A stretch of DNA of 64,000 nt from Legionella massiliensis (GCF_000756815.1 NZ_CCVW01000001.1:1168001-1232000); one strand, 5' to 3'; positions 9,131 to 19,805 are shown, counted from the first letter of the stretch. The notes: a model not told the origin generated them from the sequence alone. Numbers and translations are program-made.

Positions 9131-9604
9131 TTAAGCCAATTCCTCTTGATGTGTATCTTCAGTGATCAATAAGTTATAGAGCGCTACATTATTATCGGTT
9201 CGACGGCAAGCTTCGCGAAAAGATGGCACACTACAACGCTTGATAATTGCGGCTAGGATCTCTAAGTGATGATTAACCTGCTCCTGAGGTACCACTAAAC
9301 CAATGGCTAAATCGATGGGTTGCTTATCTGCCGCACCAAAATCCACGGGATTTAGCAGCCTAATTATACAAGCCTGAGCTTTTTCGAGTTTTAGGCTACG
9401 AATATGTGGGATAGTAATTCCTTGACCAATGGCAGTACTTCCCAGGCATTCTCTTTTCCAATAGGCTTCAAAGAGTTCTTGCTCATTAAGCCCAGGATGA
9501 AGCTGGCTGAGAATTTGGCTGATTTTAAGAAGCACGGCTGTCTTACTTTTTGAGACAGAATCTATGTAAACAGCGTTTAGATTAATAATATGACTAAGTT
9601 GCAT
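9131..9604 (-). CDS. ptsN: PTS IIA-like nitrogen regulatory protein (EIIA-Ntr)
   Basis: EIIA-Ntr, 157 aa from the preferred start: a cytoplasmic regulatory phospho-acceptor of the PTS-Ntr relay. The active-site His lies in GQGITIPHIRS. The segment LAIGLVVPQEQVNHHLEILAAI is the standard C-terminal part. A GTG-initiated frame reaches 9631, but the ATG at 9604 (MQLSHIINL) begins where family members begin. Sits 44 bases upstream of ptsH in the same direction and downstream of hpf/rpoN after a repeat-bearing gap. Confidence 0.9.
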   Translation of the reverse strand: MQLSHIINLNAVYIDSVSKSKTAVLLKISQILSQLHPGLNEQELFEAYWKRECLGSTAIGQGITIPHIRSLKLEKAQACIIRLLNPVDFGAADKQPIDLAIGLVVPQEQVNHHLEILAAIIKRCSVPSFREACRRTDNNVALYNLLITEDTHQEELA

Positions 9605-9832
9605 GATTACAGACCAGAAATTGCTAAACACCTTTTAACTAAGATAAATTTAATAGCCAAAGCGGCATCTAGTCGTCGATGTAGTTTATATTTTACCATA
9701 TTTGATCGTTAATTTAACATGTTCTCGCTCTGAAATTTATGCAACGAGCTTGAATCAGCTCAGAAATAGCTTGCTTCAAGTTGCGTGCAAGGCATTGCTG
9801 CATGAAACGTTGCTCTTGTTCCAACCAGTCCG

Positions 9833-9908
9833 TAGCCTGGCTGCAGCGTAGCGAAATTCGGGAAGTTGGAACACTGCTCCCGGATTTCGCTACGCTGCAT
9901 CCAAGCTA
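9833..9908. repeat. Palindromic repeat, family B, in the ptsN-hpf gap
   Basis: Inverted repeat with arms TAGCCTGGCTGCAGCGTAGC... and ...GCTACGCTGCATCCAAGCTA, about 30 bases each, separated by a short loop. A decayed relative is at 23461-23502 (CTCGGATTTTGCTTCGCTGC). It occupies the middle of a 387-base gap (9605-9991). Nothing else is recognised in the gap apart from the expected ptsN promoter region. It may act as a transcript-stabilising or terminating structure between hpf and ptsN. Confidence 0.75.
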
Positions 9909-9991
9909 CATTGAATCCACAGCGAGCAATTACGTAGGAATTTTTAAATTCAGATTAATCAAATAGCTATTTTATGACCCGCTCTCAGCAA

Positions 9992-10288
9992 TTACTCGCG
10001 GTGATCTCTAGTTTTTTCCTTATGCTTAATCAGCTGTCTATCCAGCTTATCAACCAGGGTATCAATAGATGCATACATATCTCCTGATTCTGAGCTTGCA
10101 TGTAACTCACCTTTGGCGATCATAATCGTGGCCTCAGCAAGTTGGCTTAATTTTTCAATATAAAACACCACGTGAATGGATGTGATTTTGTCAAAATGTC
10201 TTTCCAGCTTGTTAAACTTCTCTTCTGCATAAGATTTTAAGGCAGGGGTAACATCGACATTATGTCCAGTAAAATTAATCTGCAGCAT
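9992..10288 (-). CDS. hpf: Ribosome hibernation promoting factor (short HPF/YhbH)
   Basis: Binds the 30S decoding site and promotes 100S ribosome dimers in stationary phase. 98 aa from the ATG at 10288, which has a strong GAAGGAGA site. The TTG-started longer frame to 10303 would run through that RBS and is rejected. Signature parts: INFTGHNVDVTPALKSYAEEKFNKL and the AKGELHASSESGDMYASIDTLVDKLDRQL strand/helix. It lacks the extra C-terminal domain, so it is the short gammaproteobacterial form. 24 bases downstream of rpoN. Confidence 0.93.
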   Translation of the reverse strand: MLQINFTGHNVDVTPALKSYAEEKFNKLERHFDKITSIHVVFYIEKLSQLAEATIMIAKGELHASSESGDMYASIDTLVDKLDRQLIKHKEKTRDHRE

Positions 10289-10312
10289 AACGTTCTCCTT
10301 CAATTAAATAAT

Positions 10313-11707
10313 CTAACTACGAATAGTTTTTCGTTCATTTGATGGGGCAATACCCATCGCTTCACGGTATTTAGCTACAGTTCGACGAGCGACTTGAATA
10401 CCTTGCTCACCAATTAGCTGGGCGATCTTACTATCACTCAGGGGTTTTTTGCGATTTTCTGCGGCAATTAATTTCTTGATTACTGCTCGAATAGCGGTTG
10501 ATGAACATTCCCCACCAGTAACTGTTGTTACATGGCTTGAGAAAAAGTATTTTAACTCAAAGACGCCTCGAGGGGTATGCATAAATTTTTGTGTTGTAAC
10601 CCTTGAAATTGTTGATTCATGCATATCCAGAGCAAGTGCTACATCATTGAGAATGAGCGGTTTCATTGCTTCTTCACCATGTTCAAGGAAATCCTGTTGG
10701 TATTCCACAATACAACGGGCTACTTTTAGCAGGGTTTCCTGACGGCTTTGAATACTTTTTAAGAACCAGCGCGCCTCTTGTAAATTGTTTTTCAAAAATT
10801 GATTGTCTGCACTGTTATCTGCGCGTTGTATCAGAGAAGCATAATGATTATTAATACTAAGGCGTGGCAGTGTGTCGGGGTTGAGAAAGGCTTGCCATAC
10901 ATTATCAGCCTTTTTAACTGTAATATCAGGAATAATATATTCAGCTACTTCCTCTTGAATTAAATTGCCTGGTTTAGGATTGAGGCGTTGAATAATTTGC
11001 AGGGTTTTGTCCAAATGGGATTCATTAACCTGATAGTTTTTCATTAACTGGCGATAATTATGTTGGCCAAGTAACTCAATGTCATTGCGAATAATCCGCT
11101 TAGCTAGCTCAACATCAGTATTAGTCGTTGGTAGCTGCTCTAACTGCACCAAGAGGGTTTCGGCCAAATTCTGTGAAATACAGCCAACTGGATCAAAATG
11201 TTGCAAACGATGGCGTACAGCTTCTATCTCTTCCAGATCAAGTGGATGGGCTTCGCTATCGAGACTTGTGTGAAGCTCATTGAGTGGTAAAGACAAAAAA
11301 CCATCCTCATCTGTAGCATCAATCAGAGCTGTTGCAATGACTCGGTCAACATCGCTCATAGGGGTTAAATCTAATTGCCAGCGTAGATGATCCTGTAAAT
11401 TGGTTGTAGCGCTGTGCAGATTTTCAAAATTGAAATCTATCTCGTCGAAACTAGTTCTTTTGCTTGGACTGTTATAAAGCTGTGACCATTGAAAATCCGA
11501 GAATTCATCTAAAATTTCTTTATTTTCAGTGGGTAAGTCAACTTTTTCATCATTAGGGGTTGATTCAAGCATAGGATTTGACTCAACAGCCTGTTGAATC
11601 TCTTGTTGTAAATCTAGTGTTGAGAGTTGCAATAGCCGAATTGCTTGTTGAAGCTGTGGTGTAAGTGTTAGTTGTTGACTAATACTGAGTTGCAACGACG
11701 GTTTCAT
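10313..11707 (-). CDS. rpoN: RNA polymerase sigma-54 factor
   Basis: Sigma-54, 464 aa, which needs bacterial enhancer-binding proteins to start transcription and in Legionella serves flagellar genes. Region I at the N terminus is Gln/Leu-rich (QLTLTPQLQQAIRLLQLS). An acidic region II follows (residues about 45-85). The core-binding region continues to about 310, and the C-terminal DNA-binding part includes the RpoN box ARRTVAKYREAM near residue 445. Heads the leftward rpoN-hpf-(ptsN-ptsH) group. Confidence 0.96.
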   Translation of the reverse strand: MKPSLQLSISQQLTLTPQLQQAIRLLQLSTLDLQQEIQQAVESNPMLESTPNDEKVDLPTENKEILDEFSDFQWSQLYNSPSKRTSFDEIDFNFENLHSATTNLQDHLRWQLDLTPMSDVDRVIATALIDATDEDGFLSLPLNELHTSLDSEAHPLDLEEIEAVRHRLQHFDPVGCISQNLAETLLVQLEQLPTTNTDVELAKRIIRNDIELLGQHNYRQLMKNYQVNESHLDKTLQIIQRLNPKPGNLIQEEVAEYIIPDITVKKADNVWQAFLNPDTLPRLSINNHYASLIQRADNSADNQFLKNNLQEARWFLKSIQSRQETLLKVARCIVEYQQDFLEHGEEAMKPLILNDVALALDMHESTISRVTTQKFMHTPRGVFELKYFFSSHVTTVTGGECSSTAIRAVIKKLIAAENRKKPLSDSKIAQLIGEQGIQVARRTVAKYREAMGIAPSNERKTIRS

Positions 11708-11950
11708 GCAAATCCTCTTTGTTATTTTCCTCGCCTTTTCTTAAGTGTAACTGATTCGAGGGGATTATCCAGTAGGGTGTTAGATTATTTTTTATCCATT
11801 TTGATTGAAAATAATTAAAAAAAGAGGCGAAATTTAAATATCGATTAAAAAACGTCTATCACAGACATTCTTTAGAAAGAACATAAAGGAAGGGTTAACA
11901 TCTCATTTTTTTTAGAAATTAAAATAAGATGTTAACAAGTGAAAAAAAGT

Positions 11951-12115
11951 TTACTTAACTTTTTTCTCTTTGAAAATCACGTGCTTACGAATAACAGGGT
12001 CGTATTTTCTCAATTCCATTTTTTCAGGATGATTACGTGGATTTTTTGTGGTCGTAACGTAATATCCTGTCCCTGCTGTAGATTCCATTTTGACTTTAAC
12101 AGTAACAGCTGCCAT
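11951..12115 (-). CDS. rpmG: 50S ribosomal protein L33
   Basis: 54-residue basic protein translated from the minus strand, beginning [12 protein letters not shown] and ending FKEKKVK. Core L33 block: [25 protein letters not shown]. It lacks the paired CXXC zinc motifs, so it is the C- (zinc-independent) form. Start ATG at 12113-12115, 16 bases downstream of the rpmB stop, in the standard rpmB-rpmG operon. Confidence 0.95.
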   Translation of the reverse strand: MAAVTVKVKMESTAGTGYYVTTTKNPRNHPEKMELRKYDPVIRKHVIFKEKKVK

Positions 12116-12131
12116 GGTTTTTCCTCTTCAG

Positions 12132-12368
12132 TTATATTTTTTCGCCGTTGGCTCGGAGCTTGTCCAAAACAGCTTTAATTCCTAATTTATCGATAATACG
12201 CATGCCTTTAGTGCTTACTCTGAGGCTTACGAAACGATTTTCTTCTTCAACCCAAAAGCGATGTCGCTTAATATTGGGCAGAAAGCGTCTTTTGGTTTTG
12301 TTGTTGGCGTGCGACACATTGTTGCCTGTTATTGGTCGCTTGCCGGTAACCTGACATACTCTTGACAT
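12132..12368 (-). CDS. rpmB: 50S ribosomal protein L28
   Basis: 78-residue ribosomal protein starting [20 protein letters not shown] and continuing through [23 protein letters not shown] frame extends upstream to 12422, but the ATG at 12368 is preceded by GGAG and matches the universal L28 start. First gene of the leftward rpmB-rpmG operon, divergent from trmB across a 300-base promoter region. Confidence 0.96.
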   Translation of the reverse strand: MSRVCQVTGKRPITGNNVSHANNKTKRRFLPNIKRHRFWVEEENRFVSLRVSTKGMRIIDKLGIKAVLDKLRANGEKI

Positions 12369-12633
12369 ATTGTGACTCCAAAGTATTCGATAGATTTGGC
12401 TCTGCTCTGTAAAACTCAGCAACTGCGAATTTCCAACACAAGCTAGGCTAAATCAGCCGGGTGTAAAATACAAGAGCGGTTTTATAGCAAAAAAAGATTG
12501 ATTATGCAAGATTGTGGATCAGAATAAGTTTTGGTTTTTAAAATCATTAGTGAAATGTCCTTGTAATTTCTCAAGAATTTATAGAGTACCTATTTTGCTT
12601 AATATTAGTGATCACAAAATTGTCATTAATGAG

Positions 12634-12639
12634 TATAAT
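12634..12639 (+). promoter_or_regulatory. Candidate -10 element upstream of trmB
   Basis: A perfect TATAAT hexamer 30 bases before the trmB ATG. No good -35 hexamer is found 16-18 bases upstream, so this is a tentative call. The rest of the 300-base gap 12369-12668 between rpmB and trmB is A+T-rich with no gene. Confidence 0.3.
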
Positions 12640-12668
12640 TCGCGCTGAAATCATGATAGGTAAATTGA

Positions 12669-13340
12669 ATGCAACGAACAATCAAGAGTTTTGTCATAAG
12701 AGCAGGACGTATCTCTAACCGCCAGCAACAGGCTTTGGATCAAGATCTGCATCGCTATGAGTTGCTTATAAACAATAATCCTTGGGATTTACATGCCATT
12801 TTTGCTCGTGACGCAGATACCGTAGTCGAAATAGGATTTGGCATGGGGGCTTCATTAATAGCAATGGCACAGCAGCAGCCTGAAGTTAATTTTATTGGTA
12901 TTGAAGTGCATAGAGCCGGTATTGGCAGCTTGGTTGCTGATTTACGTGATAATAATATTAATAATGTACGCATAGTTGCGGGCGATGCTGTCGAAGTATT
13001 TAAACATCAATTAACTGATGGTGCTCTTGCAGGCATACAAATTTTCTTTCCCGATCCCTGGCATAAAAAGCGACATAATAAACGTCGTTTAATTCAACCT
13101 GAGTTTGTTAGATTGCTTATTCAGCGACTTAAGTCTGGAGGGTTTATTCATTGCGCGACAGATTGGCAAGACTATGCGGAACATATGCAGGCTGTGTTGG
13201 CTGCAGAAGCAAATTTATTGAATACGCAGCCTGATGGTGGTTTTTCACCGCGCCCTGAGACCCGACCCTTAACTAAATTTGAACAACGTGGTCAACGACT
13301 TGGTCATGGTGTCTGGGATCTAATTTACACTAGAGTCTAA
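12669..13340 (+). CDS. trmB: tRNA (guanine-N7-)-methyltransferase
   Basis: SAM-dependent methyltransferase forming m7G46 in tRNA. 223 aa. SAM site VVEIGFGMGASL (about residues 56-67), then FIGIEVHRAGIGSL, and the family hallmark FFPDPWHKKRHNKRRL (about residues 125-140) that provides the catalytic/tRNA-contact residues. The C-terminal TKFEQRGQRLGHGVWDL block is also typical. Stands alone, divergent from rpmB. Confidence 0.95.
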   Translation: MQRTIKSFVIRAGRISNRQQQALDQDLHRYELLINNNPWDLHAIFARDADTVVEIGFGMGASLIAMAQQQPEVNFIGIEVHRAGIGSLVADLRDNNINNVRIVAGDAVEVFKHQLTDGALAGIQIFFPDPWHKKRHNKRRLIQPEFVRLLIQRLKSGGFIHCATDWQDYAEHMQAVLAAEANLLNTQPDGGFSPRPETRPLTKFEQRGQRLGHGVWDLIYTRV

Positions 13341-13457
13341 ACAAAAGTGAAAAAGAACATTGCAAAATCCTAAAGGTTTTTGAGCCTTATTATTCCACTA
13401 GTTAAGATTGGTTTTCAGAAAGCCAACTGCAATAAAACACTATAGGAAGTTAAAATT

Positions 13458-14921
13458 ATGAAATCGATTAGTGAATTAGATGGTGTCATTGCACGGGGGA
13501 ACCAGGCTTTTTATGTTTTTATTGAGCAAGAGCTTAGAAATGATAAGGACCTACTGAAACGTAGATTTTCACTTAAAAATGGCGAGAAAACTACCGTATT
13601 AAACTATTTGATTCGCATTCATAACCGCTCTAAGGGATGGGATATGTCCGAGCCTATTCGCTGGCTTTTAGAGCGAGGGGCGGATATTAATAAAGATCAG
13701 CCACTGCATTTGTTAATGTGGTTGAGAAAAATGGACCTCTATTCAATTTTTGTGAATGAACGCTATCTTCCCCAAGATAGAGAGCTATCTGACTATGCAA
13801 GTAGCCTCGATACGAGCCCTGAACAACAATTGCAACTTCACTGCCGAGACAATGAAGGCAGGACCTTGTTATCACGAGCAATCGGAACCAGAGATAATCG
13901 CCTAATTTCAGAACTCGTCCGATTAGAGTTAGATCTTGATGAAGCGAGTAAAATAAAGGTTTCTGGCGAATATATTGAGTTACAGCCACTCCATCAGGCT
14001 GTGCTTAGTAATTATCCAGAGGCTATTCAACTATTTATTAATGCAAGGGCGGAAGTTAATAATCCCTGCGGTCCTAAGTTCGAAACACCGCTCATCCTGG
14101 CGGCAAGATATGGACGAATTGATGCCCTAGCTGCCCTACTTGCTTGTAGTGATAAGGAGCTTGATTATAGCTATGAGAATAAAGACGGGATGCGGGCTAT
14201 TGATTTTCTTTGCCAACGTTTGCAGGATGGCGTGGATTCAGAGGAAACACTTCAGGGGATAGCGATGTTGCTCTGCCATGGCGCAGAGGCTCCCCTGAGT
14301 GAAGAGTATCGATCTTTATTGATGGATAACCGCATTGCTTTGCTTGATGAGGTTAAAAAATACACTAAAGCATCACAATATCCAGCCACCCAATTTGTCA
14401 GAGCTTGCCACGATAAAAATAATTCTTTACACAAGATTATCTATGCTTCCAGCTCCTGGGCAGAGTCTTTTCGCCGTACCTTTGGCTTCTCTAGTAAGGA
14501 ATCCTTTCTTGTTGAAGAATTAGTGTTTAATGTGAATGAGCTACCTAAGAGAAGAGCATCGCTCCTTATGCGTAGCTCAGGTCTGGAGACATCTCAGCAG
14601 GAATCGCCTTCAGTTTCTCACAATCAATCTGAAAGTTTTACTCCAAAAGAGCGGCAATTTGCTGAGTTTGTCTGGCGCTATCGCGGGAGTTTCCAAGGAT
14701 TTTTTGTAAACCCCTTTAGCAAGATGCATTGGAAACTTGCTACTGGAGAATACACAACAATAAAACAGGTGAGTGACTACGTTAAAGAAAATCATCAGGA
14801 AGAGCACGAGAAGAAAATTCGCTCAGAGCTGATTTGGGAGCGGATGACAAAGGGAAATCTAATTATTCATGATAGATTAGATGAGAATTATGAAGATGGG
14901 GCTAGATTAAATTACTCATAA
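13458..14921 (+). CDS. ankC: Ankyrin-repeat protein, candidate Dot/Icm effector (LegA12/AnkC position)
   Basis: 487-aa protein without signal peptide. Ankyrin-like helices are visible at about 54-100 (PIRWLLERGADINKDQPLHLL), 130-165 (NEGRTLLSRAI), 170-200 (LQPLHQAVLSNYPEAIQLFINARAEVN) and 208-240 (ETPLILAARYGRIDALAALLA). The C-terminal 240 residues have no recognised fold and end in a charged stretch. The genomic place between trmB and hflK is where I recall the effector gene legA12/ankC (lpg0483) in L. pneumophila; the symbol rests mainly on that synteny. In that family the protein enters host cells through Dot/Icm. Its biochemical target is unknown. Confidence 0.7.
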   Translation: MKSISELDGVIARGNQAFYVFIEQELRNDKDLLKRRFSLKNGEKTTVLNYLIRIHNRSKGWDMSEPIRWLLERGADINKDQPLHLLMWLRKMDLYSIFVNERYLPQDRELSDYASSLDTSPEQQLQLHCRDNEGRTLLSRAIGTRDNRLISELVRLELDLDEASKIKVSGEYIELQPLHQAVLSNYPEAIQLFINARAEVNNPCGPKFETPLILAARYGRIDALAALLACSDKELDYSYENKDGMRAIDFLCQRLQDGVDSEETLQGIAMLLCHGAEAPLSEEYRSLLMDNRIALLDEVKKYTKASQYPATQFVRACHDKNNSLHKIIYASSSWAESFRRTFGFSSKESFLVEELVFNVNELPKRRASLLMRSSGLETSQQESPSVSHNQSESFTPKERQFAEFVWRYRGSFQGFFVNPFSKMHWKLATGEYTTIKQVSDYVKENHQEEHEKKIRSELIWERMTKGNLIIHDRLDENYEDGARLNYS

Positions 14922-14990
14922 AGCTTACTTGCTTAAAGAGAGCAGACCCCATAGAATCCTAGTTTTCTGTGCAAAAGCGGGGAGAGATTA

Positions 14991-16148
14991 ATGGGTTGGA
15001 ATGAGCCAGATAAAGGCAAAGATCCATGGAGTGGGAAGAATCAGCCACCAGATTTGGACGAAGCGTTAAAACGATTTCAGGAAAAGTTAAAGAAAACCTT
15101 CTTTGGTGGTTCTCAGCAACCGGAAGGGGATGAGATACCCCCAGCAAATAAAAATGGCGGCCTACTGGTTCTCGCGGCTGTCTTAGTGCTTTTTGTTCTT
15201 TGGGCGCTTTCCGGAATCTTTATTGTTGATGAAGGTGAACAGGCGGCGATTCTTCGTTTTGGTAAATATGTAGATACCGTTGGACCTGGACCGCATTGGA
15301 TTCCGCGCATTGTTTCTTCAAAAATTGTCAAAAATGTAGAAAGGGTTTCCGACTACTCTTATTCAGCCCAAATGTTGACTAAAGATGAGAACCTTGTATC
15401 GGTCTCTTTGGCTGTGCAATACCGTATTGGCGATTTGCAAGCTTATCTGTTTAATGTTGCTGATCCTCAGGAAAGTCTACAACAGGCTACTTCAAGTGCT
15501 TTACGGCAAGTTGTGGGAACCACAACACTTGATCAGATCATTACGGAAGGCCGAGAAGCTTGGGGATCTAATGTTCAGGATTCCTTGACGAAAACTCTTG
15601 CCCAATACAAGACAGGGATTGTGATTGTCAACGTATCGCCTCAACCTGCGCGCGCTCCTGAAAATGTACAGGATGCCTTTGATGACGCAATTAAAGCCCA
15701 GGAAGATGAAAAACGTTTCAAAGAGCAAGCCTTTGCTTATCAAGCTCGAGTAGTACCTACTGCTGAAGGGAATGCAAAACGAATTAATGAAGAAGCGCAG
15801 GCTTACGCCCAGCAGGTTGTTTTGCGTGCTAAAGGAGAGGTTGCTGAGTTTCTTGCGTTATTACCCCAGTATATGCAGGCGCCAGCTGTAACCTCAGAAA
15901 GGATGTACTTGGATACAATGCAACAAGTTTTGTCCAAGAGCTCGAAGGTTATAGTTGATTCTAAGTCAAATAATCTTTTGTATTTGCCGCTCGACAAATT
16001 AGCTGCAGCTCCTAATTTAATGCCTAAGGCCGAGACGGCAAGTGGTGCTAATGCTAAATCAACGTCTGGAGTTGAAGATGAAAGTTTGGCAGTTAGCAGT
16101 CGAGATATTAGCCGACGAACTTATAGCAGTGGCCCAGGGAGAAACTAG
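14991..16148 (+). CDS. hflK: HflK, FtsH-modulating membrane protease subunit
   Basis: SPFH/band-7 protein that assembles with HflC into a periplasm-facing cage around FtsH and modulates its proteolysis. 385 aa: a Gly/Pro/charged N-terminal tail (MGWNEPDKGKDPWSGKNQPP, typical of HflK), one transmembrane segment (about residues 53-75), then the SPFH domain starting DEGEQAAILRFGKYV and a coiled-coil region with EDEKRFKEQAFAYQ. RBS GGGGAGAG is close to the ATG. hflC follows after 3 bases. Confidence 0.94.
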   Translation: MGWNEPDKGKDPWSGKNQPPDLDEALKRFQEKLKKTFFGGSQQPEGDEIPPANKNGGLLVLAAVLVLFVLWALSGIFIVDEGEQAAILRFGKYVDTVGPGPHWIPRIVSSKIVKNVERVSDYSYSAQMLTKDENLVSVSLAVQYRIGDLQAYLFNVADPQESLQQATSSALRQVVGTTTLDQIITEGREAWGSNVQDSLTKTLAQYKTGIVIVNVSPQPARAPENVQDAFDDAIKAQEDEKRFKEQAFAYQARVVPTAEGNAKRINEEAQAYAQQVVLRAKGEVAEFLALLPQYMQAPAVTSERMYLDTMQQVLSKSSKVIVDSKSNNLLYLPLDKLAAAPNLMPKAETASGANAKSTSGVEDESLAVSSRDISRRTYSSGPGRN

Positions 16149-16151
16149 TCA

Positions 16152-17060
16152 ATGAACGCAACAAAAACAACCTTAGGTATCCTGGCCTTTATCGTCTTGA
16201 TGGTCGTGTTAGCCAGTGTATTCACAATTACTCAGGGACAGCATGGTATTTTGCTTCGTTTGGGACGATTGGTGAATGATAAAGATGGCAACACCTTAGT
16301 CTTAGGTCCTGGTTTACATATCAAAACACCTTTTATTGAGAATGTGCGTGTTTTCGATACCCGTATTCAAACGATGGATATCAAATCTTCAAGGATTGTT
16401 ACCAAGGAAAAGAAAGACGTAATTGTTGACTATTATGTGAAGTGGCGAATAGACGATTTGGCACGTTATTACAAATCAACAGGTGGGAATGAGCTTAAGG
16501 CAGAAACTTTGCTTGAACAGCAATTAAACACGTCTTTGAGAGCAGAATTTGGTAAACGCACTATTTCAGCGGTTGTTTCCGGTGGCCGTGATGATGTCAT
16601 GGAGTCCTTACGCGACAAAGCTGAAGAACGGGCAGCTGAATTAGGGATTTCTGTAGTTGATGTTCGTATTAAAGGGATAGAGTTGCCAGAAAATACTTCT
16701 AATGCAATTTATCAACGAATGCGTGCAGATATGCAGAAAATTGCTAACCGCCATCGTGCGGATGGTAGTGCTGCAGCGGAAGCGATTCAGGCGGCTGCCG
16801 ATGCCCAGATTACTGTATTACTTGCAAAGGCGCATAGTGAAGGGCAAATGCTACGTGCTCGAGGTCAAGCGGAAGCTGCAGGAATCTATGCAGCTGCTTT
16901 TGGACAAAATAAAGAGTTCTTTGCTTTTTATCGTAGTTTGAAGGCTTATGAAAGTAGCTTTAATGATAAGCAAGACTTATTGGTACTGGATCAAAGTTCC
17001 GCATTTTTTAATTATTTTAAACAAGCACTCAATAGCGCTAGCGCTAATGCCAAAAACTGA
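16152..17060 (+). CDS. hflC: HflC, FtsH-modulating membrane protease subunit
   Basis: Partner of HflK, 302 aa. An N-terminal membrane anchor (about residues 7-27) is followed by the SPFH domain opening TQGQHGILLRLGRLV and PGLHIKTPFIENVRVFDTRIQTMD. Then come the Ala/Glu-rich coiled coil and the EFFAFYRSLKAYESSF block typical of HflC. Separated from hflK by 3 bases, so translationally linked. A rho-independent terminator lies 27 bases after the stop. Confidence 0.95.
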   Translation: MNATKTTLGILAFIVLMVVLASVFTITQGQHGILLRLGRLVNDKDGNTLVLGPGLHIKTPFIENVRVFDTRIQTMDIKSSRIVTKEKKDVIVDYYVKWRIDDLARYYKSTGGNELKAETLLEQQLNTSLRAEFGKRTISAVVSGGRDDVMESLRDKAEERAAELGISVVDVRIKGIELPENTSNAIYQRMRADMQKIANRHRADGSAAAEAIQAAADAQITVLLAKAHSEGQMLRARGQAEAAGIYAAAFGQNKEFFAFYRSLKAYESSFNDKQDLLVLDQSSAFFNYFKQALNSASANAKN

Positions 17061-17086
17061 TTATAATTGCGGATTTTGCTGAAATC

Positions 17087-17113
17087 GGGTTAAGCACGCT
17101 TAACCCTTTTTTA
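17087..17113 (+). terminator. Rho-independent terminator after hflKC
   Basis: Stem GGGTTAAG / CTTAACCC with a CACG loop, followed by TTTTTTATT. Well placed to end the hflK-hflC transcript before purA. Confidence 0.9.
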
Positions 17114-17128
17114 TTGGGGGTAAAATTC

Positions 17129-18532
<1,404 letters not shown>

Positions 18533-18576
18533 TCTCTCTTTGTACGGGAAAAAGTAAAAATCCTCATACTCATTCT

Positions 18577-18611
18577 GAATCCTCGCGGCTTGGCCGCGGG
18601 AATTCGAATTT
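18577..18611. repeat. Half-copy of palindromic repeat family C
   Basis: TCGCGGCTTGGCCGCGGGAA followed by TTCGAATTTTT, matching the right arm of the full family C palindrome at 27839-27914. Lies between purA and the lipase-like gene, together with a GTAATAGGTCAGG-type half repeat near 18655. Confidence 0.6.
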
Positions 18612-18729
18612 TTCTAATAGCTAAGCCCCGTTGCAAGGAACGTAAGCTGGGTTGTTAAGCCAAGCCTGACCTATTACGAATTAGCTTTTCCTATTGTAAG
18701 ATGTATTTCAAAACGCAGGAGGCGAAAAT

Positions 18730-19575
18730 ATGTTTAGCAGTACTTGTGGCGCGATTGAACATAGCTCTAAATGGCTTTTTTCAGAAAAGGGATATTATCT
18801 TAAGAACTCTAAATTTAAGATGCCTCCAGCACTGGAGCCCACATTAGGAAAGAATGGTCTGGCTATCTACTGTTTCCATGGTACGGCTGATTTTCCTGCT
18901 AGTTTTCAACAATTTGGTGTGGATTTAATGGTTGAAGGCTTGCCTGAGATTATCTCTGAAATCCGTATCATTAGTTTTTCAAACCGTTTTACCGGAAGTT
19001 CCATTGAAGACCAAGCTATAGATCTTATCGAGCAGATTGTGGCAAATGGCGATACCCACGTTGTTTTGGCAGGCCATTCAAGAGGAGGGCTTGATGCACA
19101 GCGTATTGATAAGCTTAGCGCCGAATATGGCATCAAGGTTCATTTGGTACTCAATATTTCCACTCCCTATCAGGGGTCTTATTTGGCGTTGTGGCCACTA
19201 ACTACATTTTCAAAGTCAGTTGGGGAAATGGCTATTTCCACTAAGTACTTGAAGACTGCTGCTGAAGAAGTTTTGAGCTCTAAGGCAGAGTATCATTTTT
19301 TTGTGGCACCCTGGGATTGGATAGTTGAGCCGAAAAAATGTTATGTCCGCGAATATGTACAAAAACACCCTGATTCATTGACTATGTTGGATGACGAGTC
19401 GCATTTATCAATAATGGGTTCTAAACGGCTGGTATCTGTCAGCCATGGTCTTATTGTAAAAAAGGCTAAATCATTAATCGCGGAAGCTTTGGCCGCTAAC
19501 TTAAACTCCAAGAAAGATAGCAAGCCAGAAGATGAGCTGATGGATATAGAATTAGAGTCGATGAGTTGCAGTTAA
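18730..19575 (+). CDS. Alpha/beta-hydrolase (lipase-like) protein, candidate effector
   Basis: 281 aa, no signal peptide. Lipase-type features: LAIYCFHGTADF at the oxyanion-hole strand (about residue 44), the nucleophile elbow LAGHSRGGLDA (Ser about 120), LNISTPYQGSYLAL, an acid in PWDWIVEP, and a His in DDESHLSI (about residue 220). The protein ends in an acidic tail (PEDELMDIELES), a property common among Dot/Icm-translocated proteins. Lipid or protein substrate unknown. RBS GGAGG lies 7 bases before the ATG. Its stop overlaps the convergent 77-aa gene by 4 bases. Confidence 0.7.
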   Translation: MFSSTCGAIEHSSKWLFSEKGYYLKNSKFKMPPALEPTLGKNGLAIYCFHGTADFPASFQQFGVDLMVEGLPEIISEIRIISFSNRFTGSSIEDQAIDLIEQIVANGDTHVVLAGHSRGGLDAQRIDKLSAEYGIKVHLVLNISTPYQGSYLALWPLTTFSKSVGEMAISTKYLKTAAEEVLSSKAEYHFFVAPWDWIVEPKKCYVREYVQKHPDSLTMLDDESHLSIMGSKRLVSVSHGLIVKKAKSLIAEALAANLNSKKDSKPEDELMDIELESMSCS

Positions 19576-19805
19576 AAGCCAGAGATAGAAAGAGAGGGCG
19601 GCTCTTCATCGGGTAGATTCTTTAATTCCGCTCTTAATTCTTGCTTTCTATTTTTAAGAGTATTTATTTGCCCATTAACAGCGGTAAAAAACAGAACGCG
19701 CTCCCCAGGACCATCTTTAAAATCCTTTAGGTCATCCTTATACCTCTTAATACTTTCCTTTACTTGGCTTAGCTGATTTTCCAGAACCTCTCTCCGTGTT
19801 TTCAT
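19572..19805 (-). CDS. Small predicted coiled-coil protein
   Basis: 77-residue charged protein with heptad-like leucines over residues 5-30 and 47-65 (VLENQLSQVKESIKRYKDDL and INTLKNRKQELRAELKNL), suggesting a helical hairpin. No recognised family. A GGGAT purine stretch lies before the ATG. Convergent with, and overlapping by 4 bases, the lipase-like gene. It could be a small partner protein, but nothing in the sequence proves this. Confidence 0.5.
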   Translation of the reverse strand: MKTRREVLENQLSQVKESIKRYKDDLKDFKDGPGERVLFFTAVNGQINTLKNRKQELRAELKNLPDEEPPSLSISGF

